In this document: one piece after another, positions 1-10,250 of the stretch
Position numbering within the stretch: the stretch's first letter is position 1
How the letters are laid out: every line of letters starts with the position of its first letter
Assembly: GCF_964340395.1 (NCBI RefSeq)
Contig: NC_135554.1
Span: 8,575,475-8,637,474, forward strand
Length of the DNA: 62,000 nt
Reading direction: 5' to 3'
Source of the DNA: Glandiceps talaboti
Taxonomy: Eukaryota; Hemichordata; Enteropneusta; Spengelidae
The notes under the pieces: generated by a model
What the model was told of the DNA's origin: nothing
What the model saw: the letters and a program-made list of their open reading frames with translations, nothing else
The model's database searches: none
Program-made: the position numbers and the translations under genes

Positions 1-1790
1 GTTCTTACAGAATTTTTGTGGGAAGCAAAGGAAGATTGCGATGGGGAAGTCCTGAGTTTGCTACATTGGGAAGTGAAAACATGATGTCTGTATGATGCCA
101 AAATGAATTGTTGGTATAGTGGCAAGCACAAGTGGGTAAATCATTCACCATATTGGGTGGGCAGTGGGCGGGAGGGAGGGCAGATATCCTTTACCACGAG
201 CGGGAGGGTACATACGAACAGCTAAACACCCTCCCCTCATTTGGGGGGGGGGGGGAGAGCGAAACTATTAAAACGGTATTTTTGGTCTCAAACAACATAT
301 AATTATAATGAAAACCATAAATCTGCCCGTTGACTGCACCTGAGTCAAGTCAAAGGAATTTTCGAGAACATTTTGATGAGAATCTATAAATTTATCATTA
401 ACTAAAGTTTATCGTGAACTGAGATCGTGAATTAAATGACCACAAGAAATTCTATAAACCGCTTACACGTCTCACCTTGGGTACCATAGACAGTACGCCT
501 AATCCGCAATATTTAAGACATCCGTTATGCCGTTCAAGTGCATCTTGCTAGCGATTATGTCCCATTTCTGGAAATTTCCATCGGTCAGATAACGTATGGT
601 TCTGTTCGGGGGAGGTGAAAGGAGGAGAGGGGTCTAGCTAATTTACCTCTTTATTTTTATTCATGGTGCGGAGCTGATAACGTGACGTTCGTCCTGCTGG
701 AATATTCGAAATTAAACCCGAAACCCGACAATTTATTCCTGTAGTACTAGCTGATGGTCATATATGTAGGAGAAGGCAATCACATCCAGAATTGCAAATT
801 GAAAAAAAAACCACGACAGCATATACTAATACGCTTGCGATAGCATTTTTTTTAAATGGCATTCTTTGAGGCCTTGAAGAAAAGTGGACTGTGTATCGTC
901 GTGTGAGGATTATAGAAAATTTACATGTAATTGCGAACGAGCGAGGACAGCACATTGTGTCAAAGGTAAAGAGTGATAAACTTTTGAGTATAATATGGGA
1001 CAGGTCACTTTAAAACTCATTGCCTGGATAGTCTTTTGGTAACAAAAAAGCGTTAGTTGTATGATGTATGATGTTCAGTTTGAAAAGCATAATTTTACAT
1101 GGAATGGAGTCACTTTGGAAAAAAGCAACAAGACCAATGTAGACCTGTTTGTAATTTGATGCTGTGAAATGACTACTGAACAACTGTAATTTGTCAAAAC
1201 TTTCTATAGCAGGAGAATGCTCGGGTATAACAAATGCGCTTCTACAAAAAAGTACATGAAGAAACATTTAGTACTTGGTGCCATAGAATTTATTCAAAAG
1301 TTAAGTTATATTAAAGCTAGTGGAGGGGGGGGGGGGTTGGCTACAAAATTTATTTTGCTTCCTGCCAACATTTTCCTAAATTTGTGAAGACCATTTTTGA
1401 TAGAAATAGTTATATCAACATTTACTGCATGTAATGAGTCGCGATCAATATCAATTCTTATGACCTTTCTTTTAATATCTTTATATTTTACTCTGACCTT
1501 TTCCTTCTCACTTAAAGTTCAACACGAAATCTATCTCACCCATTATTCAGCATGTACGTATTTTCATTAAAAAGTAAAGCGGTTATAATTCAGCTTGTGC
1601 CACCTTAATAAACTTCTGGCAATCAATGTCACAAACTTACGTTTTCAGAAATTTAACATTATGCAAGCTTTATCTAGATCTAAAATAACCGGGATATCTT
1701 GGATAGCTGAAAACTTAAGATTCTTTAACAAGATTTGTTTTAAAATACTTGCATTTTAGAATTATATAGCCTTCCTTGGCCCAACTTGAC
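1..1790. other. Intergenic, no gene recognised
   Basis: No reading frame with recognisable protein features. It holds short G runs (near 241 and 1325) and AT-rich unique-looking DNA. From about 1720 to 1815 it resembles the stretches just before 26620 and 41810 (the shared motif ttaaagctatgtccat and variants), so the end of this block is probably one copy of a dispersed repeat. Confidence 0.5.
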
Positions 1791-1824
1791 CGCAACTGAT
1801 ATTAAAGCTATGTCCATGTGGACC

Positions 1825-2365
1825 ATGAAGAGACTGAGTGAAGTGATCGCTGAGAAGGACTGAATCAAGTGATAGTTGAGAGGGGACTGGGTGAAGTGAT
1901 CTTTGAGAGGGGTTGGGTGAGGTGATCATTGAGAGGGACTGAATGAAGTGATCTTTGAGAGAAACTGGATGAAGTGTTCCTTGAGAAGGGACTGGATGAA
2001 GTGATCTTTGGGAGGGGTTGGGAGAAGTGATCTTTGAGCGGGGACTGGGTGAAATGATCTTTGAGAGGGACTGAGTGAAGTGGTCATTGAAAGGGGACTG
2101 GGTGAAGTGATCGTTCAGCGAGGACTGAGTGAAACGATCGTTGAGAGGGGACTGAATGAAGTGATCGGTGAGAGGGGACTGAGTGAGGTAATCGTTGAGA
2201 GAGGACTGAATGAAGTGATCGTTGAGAGGGGACTGAGAGAAGTGGTCATTGAGAGGAGACAGCTGGGTGAAGTGATCGCTGAGAGGGACTGAGTGAAGTG
2301 AGAGGGACTGAGTGAAGTGAGAGGGACTCAGTGAAGTGATCTTTGAGAAGGACTGGGTGAAGTGA
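1825..2365. repeat. 27-bp minisatellite, about 20 imperfect units
   Basis: Imperfect tandem units of roughly 27 bp, of the form gactgagtgaagtgatc followed by gttgagaggg. Because 27 is a multiple of three, the array is open in several frames (on the minus strand a nine-residue repeat around NDHFTQ), but nothing else suggests coding. Single-copy relatives of the unit occur at about 26664 and 41869. Confidence 0.85.
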
Positions 2366-2379
2366 TAACCACGGCACAC

Positions 2380-4190
2380 ATGTAATTCATCGGTACATAT
2401 TGTTTGGAGCTCAGACCACTGTAGACAATTCTATAGACAATTCTCTGTAGTTGTCTGAGTTTGGAGTTGTAATCTGTATGTGTATAATTATAAATTAATT
2501 ATACACTTGGATCTATACATAGATCATAATAACATACATTGGCGTACTTTTTACGCAGAGATAAGTTTATTATATTTTATTTACGCAAAGGGAAAAACAG
2601 AGCACAAGACAGAAAGAGAGAAAGAAAGGAGGTTGGGCTACACTCAAAATTAACGAAGAGTAAAATTTCACTAAGCGAAATTGCATTGGGTTCAAACCGC
2701 TTAATTTTTTCATTGTATGCATTGTATGCATTTTCTCATCGTATGCATTGTATGTTCGTCATTTCTCTTCATGAAAGTATCACCCAAAGTAACATCAGAT
2801 TTCCAAATAATTCTTACAATTTCGCAAATCATAGAGAGGGTATATTATTTCATCACATAGCAGGCATAAGGTACAGAGACCAGAGCTTATGAATGTTGAT
2901 CCCATTCAAAATAAGTTCGAAATTTTGTATAAAGTATATTCAGATATTATTCCTCTATTTTTTTTCAGCGAAAAATACACGTGGCCTAATGGGTCTTGTC
3001 ATTACAAGTTGCTAAATGAGTAGTGACAAACCCTTCGATCACGAGAATTTCCGGCTGAATGAAAGAAAATATTTGGGATATAATATAATTATACTCCTCA
3101 ACCATAATTCGTGAAAAATCGGAAAACAAATAATCATGGTGATATGAAACGTTTTGACTCATATTTCGACCACCGACACGGGTTGTCGTGACACAGAGTG
3201 ACCAGGATATCTAATCCATATTTTCTGTTCAAAGTTAATATCTTGGCTTGTGCATGGCATATTATGATTATAGTTTGTGCTGAAATTCTTGTAGCCGCTA
3301 CAGTTACTTTACAGGACTGAGACTAGAAAAAGTTCTATTCAGAACCTTCAAATTCGTTTCAGAATGTATGTTGAAGGTAATGTAGTCTACCAGGAGATAC
3401 AAATATGAAAAGAAATATTTAAGACGTCTAATTTATTTACATCATACCTTGGTTAGAGGGAAAGTGTGTTTTATAAAAATCACAGTTTGTTATATATTCA
3501 GGCCTCGCATGATTTTCTTGCTATAAGCTTATGTTTTTACAGGTTTTTTTTTAATTTTAATTATACAGTTTTAATTAACTACAAATATGGCCACCACTTG
3601 GTAAAATCTGCATTATGTGGAAAAGCAAAGTAGTTCGCGTATTATGTCAATCGTTGTGCCGGGTTTAAATGAAATTAGACGGACGGTTGCACGGAGGAAT
3701 GGAACCCATTGTAGGCCTCATCCTCGTACACCGGGGACTATATAGTACACACATATGGTGACGTAACAAAAATTATTTGTATTCATAACGTATATATTTT
3801 CACCAGATTGAGTCTAAAAGTGAAATTACAAAGCTAATAAGTTTAGATAGTCCTCTTTCATTAGCTACAATAATTATAGCGTTACGCGTTATTTCATCAT
3901 TTCAGGGGGTTGTTGAGCCTTTTTGAGCCTTTTGTTTTGGTTTGGAACGAAAAAAAGGCTCAAAACAAAACGAAAAACTCACATTCAAAACAAACTCTTC
4001 AATTTTTGTAGCTAGTCTTTGATAAGATTCTGGCAACATCATATTTGTTTTTAGAAAGTGTCGCCCTTTGGAGCATAGAGGAAAAGCAAGTACCACGTTG
4101 CAATAGTGAGACCTGGTCATAGGAATTTAGGATGTACTTTGCGAACAGGACATCACAAAGGTCATTAAATATGTCAAACGGCAAAGGTTG
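2380..4190. other. Intergenic, no gene recognised
   Basis: AT-rich sequence without a convincing coding region, exon or RNA gene. It includes a short array of tgtatgcattgtatgca (about 2712-2755). This is the 5' flank of the luciferase-like gene; no clear core promoter was identified. Confidence 0.45.
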
Positions 4191-5276
4191 ATGAACTTTT
4201 CAATCTATCACGTGACATGTAAACTTTGTCCTCACTGTCAAGATAGTGTGACAGTAGGAAGAGCAATGCAGCGAGTAACAGTGATATTATCCCACCTCCG
4301 AGGGAATGGGGAGAAAGTTGTCAGACATGCAACGCCTATGTCATCCAAAGTATCAGCTCGGAATGTGTCGTCTGCTGCTGGCGATGCATGGTTCTCCAAA
4401 TGCCGTCAGGTCAAAGTGTTGGACTCAGAGATGAGCTACTACGACTCAGCACCACACTCAGAGTTCAAACAAAATGCGGTCATTTTTCTGCACGGAAATC
4501 CAACTTCGTCCTTTCTCTGGAGGGACATCATTCCACACGTAGAAAAGGTAGCCCGATGCCTAGCCCCCGATTTAATCGGAATGGGTAAGTCGGCTAAATT
4601 ACCCAATCATTCGTATCGTTTCGTTGATCACTACCGCTATCTCTCTGCATGGATGGAAGCAGTGGGGTTACCTGAGAAAATTACCATCGTGTGTCACGAC
4701 TGGGGATCGGGACTTGGCTTGCACTGGTGTCACCAACACCAAGCCCGAGTGAAAGCTATCGTGCACATGGAGAGCTTAGTAGGAGTTGCACCTTCTTGGG
4801 ATGGCTTTCCTGAAACCGCACGCAACGTTTTCCAAGCCTTGCGGCGTTCGCCTGACGGCGAGGAGATGGTCCTGAAGAAAAATTTCTTCGTCGAACGTCT
4901 GCTTCCTGGGGCAATAATACGACAACTTTCCGAAGATGAGATGAATGCCTATCGTATGCCATATCTCGACGAAGGTGAATCCCGTCGACCAACGCTGACA
5001 TGGCCTCGAGAAATCCCTATACAGACGGATGGTCCACAAGACGTGGTAGACCTTACACATGCTTATAGCAAATGGCTGTCTCAAAGCAAGGACATCCCCA
5101 AACTCTACGTCAATGGAGAACCTGGATTCTTTAGCTCCTCTATCACGAAGGTGACGAAAGACTGGCCAAACCATCGAGTTGTGAACGTGAAAGGGTTACA
5201 CTTCCTTCAGGAAGACTCGCCAAATGAAATTGGAACGGCTATCGTCGAATTTCTAAATGACGTGTATAAACAATAA
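4191..5276 (+). CDS. Renilla-type luciferase / haloalkane dehalogenase-like alpha/beta hydrolase
   Basis: Single uninterrupted coding exon of 361 residues. The fold and motifs are those of the haloalkane dehalogenase family to which Renilla luciferase belongs. The oxyanion-hole motif HGNPTS is at residues 101-106, the nucleophile elbow CHDWGSG has Asp170 followed by the halide/substrate-site Trp171, the acid is Glu194 in HMESLVG, and the base is His337 in GLHFLQEDSP. So the whole Asp-Glu-His triad and the Asn/Trp pair are kept. The motifs DLIGMGKS, RRPTLTWPREIP and PGFFS are also typical of the luciferase branch. The first ATG after an in-frame stop (4128-4130) is 4191. An internal ATG at 4338 would give a 312-residue protein, nearly the Renilla length, and starts with the similar residues MSSKV, so it may be the real start. 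Family members either split carbon-halogen bonds or oxidise coelenterazine; the sequence alone does not say which. No signal peptide is obvious. A damaged second copy lies at 25514. Confidence 0.9.
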   Translation: MNFSIYHVTCKLCPHCQDSVTVGRAMQRVTVILSHLRGNGEKVVRHATPMSSKVSARNVSSAAGDAWFSKCRQVKVLDSEMSYYDSAPHSEFKQNAVIFLHGNPTSSFLWRDIIPHVEKVARCLAPDLIGMGKSAKLPNHSYRFVDHYRYLSAWMEAVGLPEKITIVCHDWGSGLGLHWCHQHQARVKAIVHMESLVGVAPSWDGFPETARNVFQALRRSPDGEEMVLKKNFFVERLLPGAIIRQLSEDEMNAYRMPYLDEGESRRPTLTWPREIPIQTDGPQDVVDLTHAYSKWLSQSKDIPKLYVNGEPGFFSSSITKVTKDWPNHRVVNVKGLHFLQEDSPNEIGTAIVEFLNDVYKQ

Positions 5277-5279
5277 CAG

Positions 5280-7290
5280 TAAAACACAATATAGGCTGTT
5301 GCCGAAGAATACAATACCTTTAGGATAGTTAGCAATACTAAAATTCCTTTGCATACATTATGCTATAGTTACTTAGGCAAAAACAGTGGCTGCAATGACG
5401 ATGATAGGGCATGCATTCGGACTGTACTAATCGCAACAAGTAGTAATAACATTGAATATTGGCCTGATTTCAAATGATATACATGTACTTCAGTAATAGC
5501 ACATTTAAAGCTGCACCGCACTTTGCTGTACCTGTTGTTTATTTTTTTCGATCAGACAACCAACAATATTCTTATTTCCATATACATTCCCGAACTGTTA
5601 TTTTTTCCGTAGTCTCGGTTACCCAGACTCTTGCCGCCGGTTGAGGGCATAACTCTGCTGGGGGGTTATGCCCTCAATGGCAAGAGGCCGGCTGGGTAAC
5701 AGAGACTATGGACTGTTGAACATTTGATTGTTTTTACCTTTGATCGGCTCATAGGCTTTTAGCCTTCAAAGCTGTACATAATATGATATGATATGATATG
5801 ACTATTTCTTCCGCGACCTCTTGACGATGCGTCTTGGACGGTGCCCTAAAAGAGGGTATGGGGGCTCATTTTATCTATGCGCATGCGTCGTACAGTAATT
5901 CGTTGAAATTGTGATCGCATGCGGAGTCTGACCCAGGGTGCGGACCCAAACACATATTTCAGATGGATTTGTTTTACCATATTATATGTACAGTTACACA
6001 AATAAGTTAAGTTTATCCACAGGTGATTCTCTTTAGGCAGTACAATACTACGAGTAAGTTGTTATATCTGACAAAATATTTTTTAAAAATCACTTGATTG
6101 CAGCTAGTACATCTTTAATCAGATATTTAGGTCATAGTATTTGCCACGTTGTTATGATGTATGTATTTGGTTATACCATAAACCAATGCTACCTATTCAA
6201 TCATAAATAAAATATTTTGTATTCAGCCAAGATTCTAGCTTCGTTAATGATTACGTTGTTTGAAATTGTAAACGAATGGTAACTGTGCAATACAATTTTA
6301 CGACATTCTATTGTCATTGTGAATTTGCAAATCATGAATTTGCTCCATAGCAAATATAGACGGTGTATGACTGACATGGTATATAGACAAGGTATCTAAT
6401 CGACCCATCTACCGGTTTCCTAATATTCAAGAAAAATGAAGACCAGACATCATCATTTTATTGAAACTTCTTTGTTGCGCTACGATTCGAGCCCAGACCG
6501 GCTCTTCATCAGGTTTATATTTTTAAAAGATACATCAAAACAAAATAAAATTAATTGCAATGACTGGGATAAAGTGCAAAACTAACACCCAGGTCTCTAT
6601 ACCCGCTTTTTGTCCTAATATTCAGCCCGTTCAGGAAAATTGTTTTGTTTTGTTTTGTTTTGTTGTACTTTGTTGTTGGTGTTTATCGCAATGACCCTAA
6701 AAAGATTTTTAATATAACATTCCAAATTTAATCAATAGTGAAATATATATCAACTGTGCAGGACCTAGTTTCAGTGTTTGTGAATTATTGTGGCCTACTC
6801 TTATCAAAGGACACTATGGTTATAACGTATTGATGATTGAGCTATGACTGACAACATCGCCCTCTCCAGTTGCTGTTGAAAGCGTTTTCTCATTCCATGA
6901 CTAATGATTTAGAATACTGGTTCACGTCGAAGAAAAGCAGCAGTCTATACAATATACGACTAATATAACTTTATACCAGAACTATTATTTTGATATAAAC
7001 TCTGAGAGTACAGTTGCACCATAGAAATGGTAATAATGTCGTACGTCACCTATGTCAAACGTCACCTATGTCAAACTTACCACCCTTTACTCACACAGGG
7101 ATTTCCTACGTATACGTATTAAATTTGATGCAAAGACAAATACCAGAGTATTTTTGACATAACACACACAACAAACATACACTCGCCTTTGTCACAACAA
7201 AAACGTGTTTGATTCTGCTTCCAAGCCAGAACCCCCATGTCAACAAGAAATATCTGCAAACTCCCAGAATTCTGTCTAAACAACACATAA
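5280..7290. other. Flank of the luciferase-like gene: duplicated non-coding DNA
   Basis: No gene seen. Stretches of this flank recur at 25945-27700, and more divergently at 41520-43050, for example the segment with gtcatagtatttgccacgttgtt (6130 and 42370). Near 6460-6510 a motif reading cgattcgagcccagaccgg then ctcttcatcagg resembles, in reverse complement, the 3' tail of Penelope-like elements. A (GTTTT)n run lies at 6640-6665. Confidence 0.6.
5610..5708. repeat. Imperfect 99-bp palindrome (hairpin)
   Basis: The left arm runs tagtctcggttacccag ... ctcttgcc ... ttgagggcataac and the right arm is its near-perfect reverse complement, around a short loop (ctctgctgggg). It sits about 330 bp after the luciferase-like stop codon. 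The copy at 25949 keeps only the right arm. It could be a small MITE or a structured RNA; no evidence decides. Confidence 0.75.
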
Positions 7291-7295
7291 CTCGT

Positions 7296-7480
7296 CTATA
7301 GTACTATGTATCGTCAGCGCCAAAGTGCTACCATGGGTTCGCCAGTATCATCGATCGCCCATATAGCGGCCAATGTTTACATGGAGAAGTTCTAAAAAGA
7401 GACCCTCGCTAACATTTGACTCTCCTGTGGTGGTATCGATATGTAGATGACACCAACGCATCTATAAAGAAAGGTAAGCT
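7296..7480 (+). pseudogene. Penelope-like element, reverse transcriptase core relic
   Basis: Conceptual translation across frameshifts gives MYRQRQSATMGSPVS, then AANVYMEKF, then WWYRYVDDTNASIKK. These match the palm motifs of Penelope-like reverse transcriptases, including the catalytic YVDD. Stops and frameshifts interrupt it, so it is dead. A paralogous relic is at 27876. Confidence 0.7.
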
Positions 7481-8486
7481 TAATTCCATGACTATATCAA
7501 TATCAGAGATCGCTGCAGCATACAATTAACTATGGAACAATCATAGTAAGATAACAGTATCCCCATCTTAGACACCAAAGTAACAAATATACTATACATT
7601 CAAATATAACATAAACTCATGACATTTGTCACGTTTCATTATTCAAAACCTTTGAAAATTATCAGCATGGTCAATGAATGGGGGGGGGTGGAGGTTTGAA
7701 TCAGTGCCATTATTAAACTGAACAATTATGAACAGGACAAACAGGTGCCTTGAGGAGTGCAAACGTGTACATGTATGGAAAGCAGTTGTGTTAAGTCTAA
7801 AGAAAACAATATTTTGACTATATGATGTGAACATATCTTTATATGATGTAAACAATTCATTATATGATGTTAGTATATCATTATGTGTGACAGTTACGGA
7901 CATGGGTTTACAAGTATATTAACTTCATTTATAATATTGTACTTGATAATTAGCTGAATTAATAAATATTAATAGCTCACTCAATCTAAGAGATATCCTA
8001 GAACGTTTGGTTACCAAACCATGAATATTTTGTACGTCCGTGAACAGACAATAATACTTTTCATAGGGTTCCTATCTAAAGAGCTTTATACATGTGAAGC
8101 AATGGATTTGGGATAGCAATTTACCAGATACACTTTAAAATTACTGAAAATGTAACATGTAAAATTAACTGTGCAGTGTGCGGTATTATGCTTTGAGAAT
8201 AGAGTGTCTTTTGCAAGAACAAAAAGAGTGTTTCTTGTCAACAGATGGGGGGGGGGGGTCATTGTGTTTTTTTATTTGTCAGAGGGGGGTTGGATTGTTT
8301 TGTGAATGAATTGCAGGGGGTCACTATTTTTAAGTACAACATGAACAAAAAGTCACCGGCCCACCCCCGGTCGTAAAAACTGATCACTCCCTTAGCTCAT
8401 GTCCCTTCAATTATAATTTAATGCAACATATTATGCTTAATGATGTTGTTTGACTCGAATAATTTCATTGTTGTTACGCGTTCAAT

Positions 8487-8544
8487 TCGTTCCTCACTTG
8501 GTGTAGATATTGGCGCTGTTGTCGGTATTAATTGCTTCAGGTCA
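8487..8544 (+). pseudogene. Decayed membrane-anchor exon (copy of 28620-28677)
   Basis: Aligns with the putative transmembrane exon at 28620 and keeps the donor cag|gtcagt. The acceptor AG has become CG, and hydrophobic residues are replaced by polar ones (Asp and Asn in the middle of the helix). It is probably non-functional. Confidence 0.4.
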
Positions 8545-8891
8545 GTCATTTCAGTTTGGATTTACTTTTTTTTTATTTTTCCATAAAACCTATTTCTCCT
8601 TTGAAGATAAACGACACATGATGCAAAGTAGATTTAAAGGGGTATCACAAAGGTCAAAGGCAGCTTTACAGACACTTGTTATTACAATATCTCAAATTTT
8701 ACGTTAAGCAATAACTTGTCATGCATCGGTTCTAAAATTGATATTAAAAGTAAATATAGAGAATACCCTTATATTTAAACGAATGTTAGAAAGTAACAAT
8801 AAATAGCACACAATGGAAATTTGACAGATAATAAAACTGTCAGTTATTTATGGGGAAAATAAAAAAGTAAAACCGAAATTAAATGACTGAC

Positions 8892-8947
8892 CTGAAGCAA
8901 ATAACACCAACGAGAGTGACTCTGAAGTCTACGCAAAGCTGTACAAG
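8892..8947 (-). pseudogene. Decayed minus-strand exon (copy of 30690-30744)
   Basis: Matches the minus-strand exons at 30690 and 31913, including the donor CAG|GTCAG, but the acceptor reads caa instead of cag. It lies tail-to-tail with the plus-strand copy at 8487, making an inverted pair. Confidence 0.35.
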
Positions 8948-9039
8948 TTGCAACTGAAATGTTCTTTTTTCTAAAACTTTTTAAACAAAAATAGATATAA
9001 TGACTTACTTGTAATATCGTACACCCAGTAAATCATATT

Positions 9040-9790
9040 TTGCAAGTAATATTGAAGAAAAGAAGAATACACAAGCATTATATTTGGTACTCATGTAATA
9101 TTTACTAAATTGCAGCCACATTTGTAGTAACAAATTGCTATATTTAATACTTCATAACTGGATAGCATCAATCAGACTCTATTCATAGACCATCAAAATT
9201 AAGCTAGTGCTTACATATTACAGACCCTTTGTAGCCATTGTGTGTCTGGCTAATGTATTTTAGATCATGATCATGTCTATAGATAATGCAGAACCGGATA
9301 AACATACACATGGATTACTTTTGGTGCTCATATCACTTTTCACTTAATGGCAGTCATATTTGTAGTGAGTAAGCATGATTCACCAATTAACTCAAACACG
9401 TTAATACATGCATGGAGACTACATTAAAGTATCTACTAGGTTTAACCTTTCTATTATACATTGACCTTTTACCCAGACCTGGATCTTCAGGTTCTGTTAC
9501 TGAAATCCAGCAATTCCCTGCATTATCACAAATACTTTGTAATACTTATTTGTTTGCCACCGATTTCTTTTAAATCATGTCTCCATTTAGTCACACTTGG
9601 GGCGGGGGGGCTATGCTTTATATGAAGACTTGTTTTCAATTTTGTATTCACACAATACAGTATTAGGAAAAGCAGTTGGCACAATCTAGGTCAAATCGCC
9701 ACTTTGACCTCGCTGTCAATCAATAGTCAAAATGTCGCTATCAAGCGCTAGAGTGTTCCTCTTTCCGCTCCATGATATAGACCCTTCGAT
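9040..9790. other. Non-coding flank, duplicated at 34220-34960
   Basis: No gene seen. The segment matches 34220-34960 closely, for example around gcaagtaatattgaagaaaa and gcaattccctgcattatcac. Confidence 0.6.
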
Positions 9791-10196
9791 CATATCATGC
9801 CAAACGATGTACGTGTGTTTCAAATGGTCATGGTACACAGGACCCGGTGCAGTTGCATGACTACCTAACCTTAATTTCTTTACATCAAATAACATCTAAC
9901 TAGAAACATGTCATCAAAAGATAATTTGATATATGTAATTTTGGTGTTTGTAGAATTAATGCTAGCACGTATTTGTTCAGGATCGACTATACTGTTACCG
10001 GTGCCATAATTAACATCTACCCACGGAGATTTAAAAAATATAATGGTAGTCAGTATTTGTATTCCACTGCCACGAAGTCAATTTTTTACTTCAATTTCCG
10101 TTGAATATGAAATGAGATATTAAGGCATTATTTCAATTCGAGGGGTCTTTAAATTCTGGTATGTCTGATGTGCTTTCCCCATCGAGTCTACTAGTC

Positions 10197-10250
10197 ATGG
10201 CGAGAACACTTATTTTGATCTTTCTGGTTGGCATGTTCGCCCCAGCTGTG
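10197..10250 (+). CDS. Signal-peptide exon of the FAMeT gene, copy a
   Basis: 54 nt, starting ATGGCGAGAACAC and ending GCTGTG|gtaagtac. It encodes 18 residues with a hydrophobic core and leaves phase 0. An identical copy lies 1192 bp downstream. Confidence 0.75.

Noticed and set aside
1762-2379. Open frame of 205 codons on the minus strand with a nine-residue repeat
   Set aside because: It is the 27-bp minisatellite read in frame; the plus strand is also open, and there is no start context, domain or splice support.
4756-5174. Minus-strand frames opposite the luciferase-like gene
   Set aside because: Antisense shadows of a clearly coding frame; no independent features.
5868-5895. NRF1-like gcgcatgcgt near 5880 as a promoter
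   Set aside because: No gene start follows, and the copy at 26105 has lost the motif.
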